This document shows positions 5,212 to 11,544 of a stretch of DNA of 11,544 nucleotides, piece after piece. The stretch comes from Defluviitaleaceae bacterium (lineage in GTDB: Bacteria; Bacillota_A; Clostridia; Lachnospirales; WQUN01), in assembly GCA_009779525.1 (NCBI GenBank), contig WREB01000013.1, forward strand, positions 1 through 11,544, in the 5' to 3' direction. The position numbers and the translations under genes were made by a program. The notes under the pieces are model-generated. The model was not told where the DNA came from, ran no database searches, and saw only the letters and a list, made by a program, of their open reading frames with translations. Numbering within the stretch: position 1 is the stretch's first letter; every line of letters starts with the position of its first letter.

Positions 5212-6218
5212 TGAGCGACAAAAAACGCGTCTACATACTGACGGGGGCGGCCGGCCATTTGGGCGGCGCCGTCGCGAAGATTTTGCAAGAAAACGGCGAA
5301 ACGGTTTACGCGCTTTGCCTGTCAGGCGAAAAACACGTCCCGGAAGGTTTGGGACTACGCGTCTTTTACGGCGACGTCACGGATATCGGGAGCCTGGATA
5401 AAATATTTGAGCGCGGGGCAGGCGCCGAGCTAATCGTCGTGCACTGCGCCGGGATAGTTTCGATTTCGTCCGGGTTCGACGAAAAAGTTTACGACGTAAA
5501 CGTGAACGGCACGAAAAACGTAATCGCGCTTTGCGAAAGGCACGGGGTAAAAAAATTAATCTATGTCAGCTCTGTCCACGCGATACCGGAAAAACCGGAG
5601 GGCGAGACGATAACCGAAGTCAACGTTTTTGATCCGGACGGCGTAACCGGGCTTTACGCGAAAACGAAGGCGGAAGCCAGCCAATGCGTCCTGGATTATG
5701 CGAAGCGCGGAAATTTCGCCTGCGTCGTCCACCCGTCCGGGCTAGTCGGGCCCGGCGATTACGGGCGCGGCCACATAACGCAGCTGATAATTGATTATTA
5801 CAAAGGAAGGCTTGCGAGCCTGGTCAAGGGCGGCTACGATTTCGCGGACGTCAGGGACGTCGCGGCGGGCGTCGTTTCGTGCTGCGAAAGGGGCGCTTGC
5901 GGCGAATGCTATATCCTATCCGGCTCGTACCGCACAATCGTGGAAATTATCGGGATACTCCATAAAATCACCGGCAAAAAGGAAATAAAAAGGACGCTGC
6001 CGCGCTGGTTTGTATCCGCGACGGCGCCGCTTTCGGAGCTGTATTATAAAATACTGCGGCAGCCCCCGCTGTTTACTTCTTATTCAATTTTCACCCTGCG
6101 CCAAAATGCGCGCTTCAACCGAGAAAAGGCGACAAACGAACTCGGCTACGCGTCAAGGCCGATCGAGGAGACGCTATCCGACACCGTCGACTGGCTTAAG
6201 GAGCACGGGCGGATTTAA
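5208..6218 (+). CDS. NAD(P)-dependent epimerase/dehydratase (extended SDR family)
   Basis: A 336-aa cytoplasmic oxidoreductase of the extended short-chain dehydrogenase family, which acts on nucleotide sugars, sterol-like or aldehyde substrates. The nucleotide-binding motif TGAAGHLG (TGxxGxxG) is at residues 12-19. GDVTD at 55-59 is the acidic segment that contacts the adenine, and HCAG is at 79-82. The catalytic residues are the serine pair at 121-122 and the YxxxK pair Tyr150/Lys154. The C-terminal half (about 165-336) is the variable substrate domain and is not diagnostic; the HPSGLVGPGDYGRG segment is typical. The length is normal for the family. Two ATG codons (5208 and 5211) are possible, about 6 bases after GAGGCGG. 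It follows the MerR gene by 97 bases on the same strand and ends one base from a convergent gene. The substrate cannot be inferred. It might detoxify or modify the regulator's ligand, but that is speculation. Confidence 0.82.
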   Translation: MMSDKKRVYILTGAAGHLGGAVAKILQENGETVYALCLSGEKHVPEGLGLRVFYGDVTDIGSLDKIFERGAGAELIVVHCAGIVSISSGFDEKVYDVNVNGTKNVIALCERHGVKKLIYVSSVHAIPEKPEGETITEVNVFDPDGVTGLYAKTKAEASQCVLDYAKRGNFACVVHPSGLVGPGDYGRGHITQLIIDYYKGRLASLVKGGYDFADVRDVAAGVVSCCERGACGECYILSGSYRTIVEIIGILHKITGKKEIKRTLPRWFVSATAPLSELYYKILRQPPLFTSYSIFTLRQNARFNREKATNELGYASRPIEETLSDTVDWLKEHGRI

Positions 6219-6219
6219 G

Positions 6220-7785
6220 CTACTTAACTTTTTTGGCGACGACTTGCTTCGGCACGTTGGGGTCGATCCCTTCGCGCTTAAGGGATTCGACGATGTTTTT
6301 GTTAAGCTCGGAATATATGAACGGCATTTTTTCGGGATGCCTCGTGAACGCGTTAAGCTCGTACACGAAGGCGTAGTCCCCCATTTCGGCAAACAAAACG
6401 TACGGCCTTGGTTCGCTTAAGATGTCCGGAGTCATTTCGGCGGCTTCCGTCAAAAGTTCGACCGCCCTTTGGCACTTTACGTCGTACCCGATCGAAACGG
6501 GAAGGTGAAGTATCAACGCGCCTTCCTTTGACGGCGAATTGAAATTGACGACCGGCTGGCTCAGTATCGAGGAATTGGGTATAGTCACGATTTCGTTCTT
6601 GACCGTGCGCATGCGTATAGATAGCGCCGATTTCTCGACGATGTCGCCGACGTTTCCGCCTATCTCGACGCGGTCGCCTAAATGGAACGACCTCGTGTAC
6701 GTGATCGCGACGCCCGCCATTAAATTGGAAATGACCGTCGTCGAGCCGATCGAGATGACGATCCCGAGCAGGACCGAAACCCCTTGGAACACCGCGGACT
6801 GCGCGCCGGGTATCCGGGGATAGACGATGATTACGGTGAACGCGACGACGAAGACCTTGAAGATCCTGCGAGTCGTGTCCGCCCAATCGGGATAAAATCC
6901 CGCGATTTTTATCTTGCCGCGCTTCAGCTGGTCGAAGATGAATTTGTTGAATCGAAGCAGCAAACCGCTCGCGAAAAGTATCGCTAAAATCGTCAGTATG
7001 TTGGGAAGGACGCCGAGCGCCATAGTCCCCGCCCGTTCGAAAACGAATACCGCGTAGCTCCCAAGGAGGTACGACCATTCGGCGGTCCAGGGAAAGAGCC
7101 CGAGCGTAAAAAATGCGTAGCAATAAGTCGCCGCGAAGCCCGAAAGAACGATGATGCTTATTCCGAAGTATTCGTAAATCCTCCGCAGCATGCCCGCCGA
7201 AACCAGCCGCGCCACCGGAACGTGCAGGATCCGGAACTTTTTCAACCCGTCCGGCATCCTGTCCTCATATCTTTTGTATGCGGCGCTGATTCTTCGTAAA
7301 ACCGCGAAAACCAGGACGAGCGCGCAGGTATATAAAAACGCCTTGACCGACTGGACCACCAGATGCCTGACGCGCCTCGCCTCGCGGTAGTCGGCGACCG
7401 ACCGCCTGATTATCTCCGCGATGTTTTCGGCGTGCTCGTCAAGCGTGATCCCCTCGATATTCGAATCCGCGGCGGTTATCTCGGCGATCCGCATGTCGTC
7501 GCCCGCGACGATTTCAAGGACGCGCGCACTCGATCCGGGCGCGACTTTAATGTCGTCGACAGAAATTTTTGGGTCTTTCGCCGCGTTTACGATCTTGTCC
7601 GCGATGAGGCGCGCCCGCTCGCCGATCGAATCGCTGGTTATGCGGACCTTGACGAAAAAGATTTCAGTTCCGTCCACGACGACGGGCGAACTCTCAGCGA
7701 TTTCTCCCGCGAAGGCGGCGGGGGCGACAGCAAAGCAGACCGTGATTGCGGTTAGCAATATAAAAATAAACTTGCGAAATGCCAT
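6220..7785 (-). CDS. MscS-family mechanosensitive ion channel
   Basis: A 521-aa membrane channel that would release solutes when membrane tension rises. Residues 1-26 are a signal peptide (cleavage after AAFA). About 27-140 form an extracytoplasmic domain with the pattern IGERARLIADKI seen in larger MscS relatives. Hydrophobic segments follow at about 147-165, 206-230, 240-275 and 305-322. The MscS pore helix is near 333-363 (GVSVLLGIVISIGSTTVISN), then ITYTRSFHLGDRVEIGG starting the beta domain, with TVKNEIVTIPNS at 394-405 and the cytoplasmic alpha/beta domain to about 510. It is larger than E. coli MscS because of the added N-terminal domain and helices. It begins 23 bases after the stop of the isomerase gene with no terminator between, so it may belong to that operon, although its ribosome site (AGGGA) is weaker than those of its neighbours. 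Conducting function is assumed from the family. Confidence 0.87.
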   Translation of the reverse strand: MAFRKFIFILLTAITVCFAVAPAAFAGEIAESSPVVVDGTEIFFVKVRITSDSIGERARLIADKIVNAAKDPKISVDDIKVAPGSSARVLEIVAGDDMRIAEITAADSNIEGITLDEHAENIAEIIRRSVADYREARRVRHLVVQSVKAFLYTCALVLVFAVLRRISAAYKRYEDRMPDGLKKFRILHVPVARLVSAGMLRRIYEYFGISIIVLSGFAATYCYAFFTLGLFPWTAEWSYLLGSYAVFVFERAGTMALGVLPNILTILAILFASGLLLRFNKFIFDQLKRGKIKIAGFYPDWADTTRRIFKVFVVAFTVIIVYPRIPGAQSAVFQGVSVLLGIVISIGSTTVISNLMAGVAITYTRSFHLGDRVEIGGNVGDIVEKSALSIRMRTVKNEIVTIPNSSILSQPVVNFNSPSKEGALILHLPVSIGYDVKCQRAVELLTEAAEMTPDILSEPRPYVLFAEMGDYAFVYELNAFTRHPEKMPFIYSELNKNIVESLKREGIDPNVPKQVVAKKVK

Positions 7786-7808
7786 CGGCTGGCCGTCCCT
7801 ATCTTTTA

Positions 7809-8623
7809 TTATCCGATCAGTTCTTTTAAAGTCGATATCGCCTTGAGAATGTCCTGGCGCTGCTTCTCTCCGGAGATTTCGCGCTCGATCGTGATCGGCC
7901 CGTCATAGCCGATCGTCTTTAATTTTTTTATGAACGCGGGGAAATTTACGCGGCCCGAACCCAAGGGCTTTTCCTCGCCGAGGAAGCGCCCGCCGACGGG
8001 ATACTCGCCGTCCTTCGCGTGGACGTCGCGCACGTACTTGCCGAAAACGTCGAGCGCGTCCACCGGATTCGCCTTACCGTACATCAAAAGGTTCGCCGGG
8101 TCGAGGTTGATCCCGACGTTTTCGCCGCCTAAGTCCTCGATCACCCGCAGCAGCGTGACCGGGGTTTCCTGTCCAGTCTCGAACAAAAACGACTGCGAGT
8201 TGTCCGCGCAGCGCTTCACCACGACGCGAAGCGCCGCCAAAACCCCGGCGTATTCGTTAGTCGACGGGTTTTCGGGTATGAAGCCGGCGTGCGTCGCCAT
8301 TTGGCGGACGTTTATTTTTTTCGCGAAGTCCGATCCCGCGAGCAGCGCCTCGAGCCTCCTGAACCTGTACGCCTCGGGCACGAGCCCAAGGGTGGCGGGG
8401 CCTTCGTAAAAGTCCCAGACCGCGGGGCCGGGCCAACCGCACAGTAGGTGGTGATTTTTATTTCGTTCTCCTTCGCCGCCGCCAATACGGTTTCCGCCAT
8501 TTCATCCGTATACATCGCGTCGTTCCAGCCGCAGACCTGGCAGTAGCCGAGCCCCATCTCGCGAAGCTCCCCGAAACTCTTTCCGATTTCTGCGCCGAGC
8601 GAAACAAGCGTGCCGATCGTCAT
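7809..8623 (-). pseudogene. Sugar phosphate isomerase/epimerase (TIM barrel), interrupted by a single-base frameshift
   Basis: Two frames together encode one xylose-isomerase-like TIM-barrel protein of about 271 aa, the usual family length. Frame 1 starts at 8623 (AAGGAGGG 9 bases upstream) and runs to TTYCA (residue 62). It then passes at about 8437-8438 into a frame that continues CGWPGPAVWDFYEGP...TLGLVP to the TAA at 7809. Adding one G to the GG at 8437-8438 restores AGWPGP, which agrees with the AGW-GP pattern I recall for this family. The likely metal ligands lie in the second frame: Glu in LFETGQ, Asp in INLDPANL, His in VHAKDG and Glu in TIEREISG. Unshifted, frame 1 would give a 103-aa dead product. 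The downstream part is intact and shows no decay, so the shift may be a sequencing or assembly error, a recent mutation, or less likely programmed. It starts 29 bases after the glycoside hydrolase stop, so both probably act in one sugar pathway. Confidence 0.8.
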
Positions 8624-8652
8624 TACCGCGCCCTCCTTATGATTAGGTTCCG

Positions 8653-11544
8653 TTAAAAATGCCCGCGCTCCCTTTTTTCGACGGCCGTCTCGAAGTCGCT
8701 GGCTTCTTCGTCCGCCGTCCCGCTTGACAGCGCGACGCCCATGTTGGTAAGCAGATTTGACAAGTATCTTCGCGGCCGCTCGGGTTCGTCGATCTCGCCC
8801 GATTCCCACCGCAGGTTGTCTATTATCAGCGCGCCGCCCCCGAACTCGAACGCCGCGGCCGCGCCGCGCTTGGTGAGAAGCGACGCAACGCGTTCGCCGG
8901 AGGGTTTGATCAGCGCGCTGGCCGGAGCCGGATGGTGGGTGGCCGGGACCCACATCGCGAGGCGCGCCTTGCCGACGATCCAAAACAGGCTCCCGCTGGT
9001 CATTCCGTCGGAAAACCTGTTTCCGTGGCGTATCGCGTCCCATTTTCCCTTTTCGATCGCTCCCGGCATAACGTCGCCCTCGATCGAAAAAACTTCCATC
9101 GCGTTGCGCGTCGACGCTTCGTAAAGCGCGTGGAGGCAGACGGTCTTTCCCGATTCGACCGCGCGTTTAATAGGCGCGAAGTCGCCGTCGCATATTTTTT
9201 TGCCGTCGATCACGGAGACGTCCGCTTCCAGCGCTTCGGCAAGCGTTACGCTCTCCCCCGTAAACCCGATTTCCTTCATGCGGTTAAGCGTTTCGTCCCC
9301 GACGCAAGCGCGGGTCGTTTTTGGTTCGCGCCAAGGCGAGTAGTCCGCGATCGATTTTATAAGCCGCGCGGCAATCGGCGCCTCGTTAAGTTTCGACGCC
9401 AGTTCGAGCGCGCAAACGAAGAACGAACCCATTCCAAGCCGGATTTCGAAAAGCGGCGTCTTGGTCAAGCCCTCGCTGTCGGTCCCGGCGACGAGGAGCG
9501 GAGTCGAATTCCCCTTTTCGGGTATTTGGTAGCAGCGCCTCGCGACATAGTAGTCGGCGCCCCAAAGCGAGAAGCAGTCGTCGCTCAGTCCGCCGACCGC
9601 AGGGTGGTTCGGCGCGCTCACGTACGCGTACGTTATTTCGAGCCTTTCGCCCTCCGCGTAACCCTTCCCGTTTTTTGGCTCGATCGGAAGGCCGGTTAAC
9701 TCGAAGTCCGCGCAGTCGAGTATGACGCACCCGCCGTCGCGGACAAAACTTTTAAGCCTCGCTTTGTTTTTTTCCCAGTCGCCCTTTCGCGCCTTTGCCG
9801 TCTTGAAATTCAGCCAAATTGACTTGTAGCGGCTATAATCCGTTTCACCGTCCAATTCGCCGACGAACGAAGCGCCGGCTATCCCGCGTTTATCAAACGC
9901 CGCCTCGAAAATCCCCTCCGGGTCGAAGAAGGCGCAGTCGTTAGAAAACGTTAAACCGGCGTTCCTCGGATGGATCTTGAACGTTTTATCCCACGCGTCG
10001 GCCGTTTCGCCGTCCGCTTCCATCAAAGCCTTAAGCGTTAGCTCCTTGCATTCGGCGTAGGCGGGGACCCTGAAGCGGCAGGTAAGTTCCGCGGTTTCCG
10101 CGGGGCCGAACGCGACCGCGGGCGCCGATTCGGACCATATCGGTTTGTCGCCGTCGAAAACTTCCAGGCGGTACGAAATCATCTTTTTCCGCGCGCCGTC
10201 GTTATGGATCGAAAGTGGGACCGGTATCTCGTCGCCGGAAAAATAATCCGTCGCGTACCCGTGGCTAATTAACGCGAGCGGCCGCTGCGCGTAGGTAAAC
10301 GCGGCGTTGTCCGGCCGCTTCAGCCATTCCGAAACGTCCGTATAGTCGAAACCGTACATCGATACCCAGGGGCAAAAGCCCGAGACGTCCCTGCGCCTGT
10401 AGGCGTTTATTTCCATCGGCCAAATCTTTTCGTTGACGAGCCCCGTCCCGTAGTCGTCCTCCTCGAACGCGGCGTCGCCGACGACGGTCGACTGGCGGTC
10501 GGGCGTCGCGCCGAAGACGCAGGAAAACTCCCCGATGTAAAGCGGCTTGTCCCTTCTCCACTGCCACGAGGCGAGAATAGATTTGTCCGGCCTGTTCCAC
10601 GGGAACATCCAGGGCGAATCGATCCAATACGCGGTGTTTGGGTAATCCGGGTAAGCCTGCCAGCTCTTCGGGTAATGCAGGTTGTATGTGGAAAGCATCC
10701 CGAGGTAGTCCGACGCCGACGATATCTGCAGGACCCTGCTTTTATCGAGCGCGGTCGCCTCGTCGATAATCCTTTTGTAAATCCTCGTCATCGCCGCGAT
10801 CTTCGGATGGGACATGTGCGAAGGGTTGTGCGGAGACATTTCGTTGGCGAGCGACCAGATGACGACGGATGGGTTGTTTCGGTCGCGCTTGACCAGCGCC
10901 TCGATGAAGTGGTTGCGCACGTTTTCGAAACAGGCCTGCTCGCTCCCCGCGAAGTCGAAGCTGTGCATGTTGGTCGTCCAAAGCGCGGTTTCCGTCGTTA
11001 TAAGCATTCCCGTCCGGTCGGCGGCGACCACCCATTCCTTGTCCTGCACGCGCGCGTGTAGTCTCACGTGGTTTACGTTCCCAAGGTTTTTCCAATCCCT
11101 GAAGAATGAAATCTTTTGCTCGAGCGAAAGCGCGTTGTGCGCCGGCCCAATGTGGCCCGACTGGCCGAACAAGCGGACCTTTCGTCCGTTTAGGAAATAC
11201 GAATGGCCGCGTATCGTAAACTCGCGGAAGCCGAAATAATCCTCGTGATCGTCGATTATTTCGCTTCCATTGAATAAGGTGTTGCGGATGCGGTACAGAA
11301 ACGGGTTTTCGGTATCCCAGAGGACCGCGTCGGCCCACGGGATTACGTAATCGAATGCGCGCGACGAATTCGCCGGAACGGATACGGTTTCGTCGACGAG
11401 CAGCTTGTCGGGCGTACCGCCGCCGTCCATCGGGCACGCGATGCTCTGCAGCCTGACGGTCGCGTCGGACGCGGTCCCGTTTCGCGCTTCGACGCAATAA
11501 TGCAGCGCGCCTTCCGACACGCTAGGGTTTGCGAAAGCGTATTC
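8653..11544 (-). CDS. Glycoside hydrolase family 2 enzyme (beta-galactosidase/glucuronidase-like), N-terminus cut by window edge
   Basis: A large glycosidase, 963 residues visible; the frame stays open to 11544, so the start lies outside (the GTG at 11520 is not a credible start). Numbering from the edge, residues 1-110 are the GH2 Ig-like domain, ending in FGFREFTI. The catalytic TIM barrel (about 118-420) begins NGRKVRLFGQSGHIGP. The acid/base is Glu235 in SLANEM (codon 10842-10840), and the likely nucleophile is Glu339 in YIGEFS (codon 10530-10528). The sugar-binding jelly-roll domain is presumably beyond the edge. A second beta-sandwich (about 425-530) follows. Then comes a long extra part: an alpha/beta region at about 530-745 resembling the glutamine-amidotransferase-like fold (FVRDGGCVILDC), another alpha/beta stretch, and a 70-residue tail. 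Beta-galactosidase and beta-glucuronidase cannot be told apart here. The upstream end and any signal peptide are not visible, so cell location is unknown. It leads the operon with the isomerase gene. Confidence 0.85.
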   Translation of the reverse strand, partial: EYAFANPSVSEGALHYCVEARNGTASDATVRLQSIACPMDGGGTPDKLLVDETVSVPANSSRAFDYVIPWADAVLWDTENPFLYRIRNTLFNGSEIIDDHEDYFGFREFTIRGHSYFLNGRKVRLFGQSGHIGPAHNALSLEQKISFFRDWKNLGNVNHVRLHARVQDKEWVVAADRTGMLITTETALWTTNMHSFDFAGSEQACFENVRNHFIEALVKRDRNNPSVVIWSLANEMSPHNPSHMSHPKIAAMTRIYKRIIDEATALDKSRVLQISSASDYLGMLSTYNLHYPKSWQAYPDYPNTAYWIDSPWMFPWNRPDKSILASWQWRRDKPLYIGEFSCVFGATPDRQSTVVGDAAFEEDDYGTGLVNEKIWPMEINAYRRRDVSGFCPWVSMYGFDYTDVSEWLKRPDNAAFTYAQRPLALISHGYATDYFSGDEIPVPLSIHNDGARKKMISYRLEVFDGDKPIWSESAPAVAFGPAETAELTCRFRVPAYAECKELTLKALMEADGETADAWDKTFKIHPRNAGLTFSNDCAFFDPEGIFEAAFDKRGIAGASFVGELDGETDYSRYKSIWLNFKTAKARKGDWEKNKARLKSFVRDGGCVILDCADFELTGLPIEPKNGKGYAEGERLEITYAYVSAPNHPAVGGLSDDCFSLWGADYYVARRCYQIPEKGNSTPLLVAGTDSEGLTKTPLFEIRLGMGSFFVCALELASKLNEAPIAARLIKSIADYSPWREPKTTRACVGDETLNRMKEIGFTGESVTLAEALEADVSVIDGKKICDGDFAPIKRAVESGKTVCLHALYEASTRNAMEVFSIEGDVMPGAIEKGKWDAIRHGNRFSDGMTSGSLFWIVGKARLAMWVPATHHPAPASALIKPSGERVASLLTKRGAAAAFEFGGGALIIDNLRWESGEIDEPERPRRYLSNLLTNMGVALSSGTADEEASDFETAVEKRERGHF

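Noticed and set aside
8624..9043. Minus-strand open frame running upstream of the isomerase start into the GH2 gene
   Set aside because: Only the part from 8623 onward has isomerase sequence and a ribosome site; the upstream part is out-of-frame GH2 coding sequence.
8932..9699. A 255-codon plus-strand frame opposite the glycoside hydrolase gene
   Set aside because: Arg-rich, lacks a ribosome site and domains, and lies entirely against a well-supported coding sequence.

Overview
The window is GC-rich and dense with genes, and almost every gene has a strong AGGAGG-type ribosome binding site. A SipW-type signal peptidase with TasA-like substrates, a sortase-type C-terminal anchor, a BmrR-like MerR regulator and a DivIVA-like protein together suggest a Gram-positive Firmicute. 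It is probably an uncultured, GC-rich clostridial lineage; genus cannot be told from the sequence alone. No tRNA, rRNA, CRISPR array, insertion sequence or phage gene was seen.

Region 1 (26-3973, minus strand) is one apparent four-gene operon for exporting surface proteins. In transcription order it holds a DivIVA-like coiled-coil protein, a SipW/ER-type signal peptidase I, a small proline/glycine/asparagine-rich protein with a PPKTG sortase-type C-terminus, and a 587-aa TasA/camelysin-like protein with two Ig-like (Big_2) domains. The last two share a spaced motif at the processed N-terminus (TY, nine residues, NEFxG), as expected if both are substrates of the signal peptidase encoded beside them. 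Two intergenic gaps in this operon contain inverted repeats that could shape mRNA structure.

Region 2 (3974-4261) is an AT-rich divergent control region. Facing the surface operon is a TTGACA-19 bp-TAAGGT promoter covered by an ACCTTA/TAAGGT dyad, the architecture that MerR-family activators use. Pointing the other way is a MerR regulator with a GyrI-like ligand-binding domain (4262-5110). The simplest reading is that this regulator controls the surface operon in response to a small molecule. An extended short-chain dehydrogenase/epimerase (5208-6218) follows on the same strand, behind a leader with a hairpin and a possible tiny upstream ORF.

Region 3 (6220-11544, minus strand) is a second apparent operon. 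It contains a large glycoside hydrolase family 2 enzyme, cut by the right window edge and carrying a long extra C-terminal part, then a sugar phosphate isomerase/epimerase broken by a single-base frameshift, then an MscS-type mechanosensitive channel with a signal peptide. The first two suggest carbohydrate breakdown and onward sugar metabolism. The channel may be cotranscribed but has no obvious functional link. It ends tail to tail with the epimerase gene, with one base between the stop codons.

The strongest candidate for something undescribed is the combination in regions 1 and 2: a DivIVA-like protein, a dedicated signal peptidase, a wall-anchored partner and a TasA-like Ig-domain protein under a likely ligand-sensing MerR switch.
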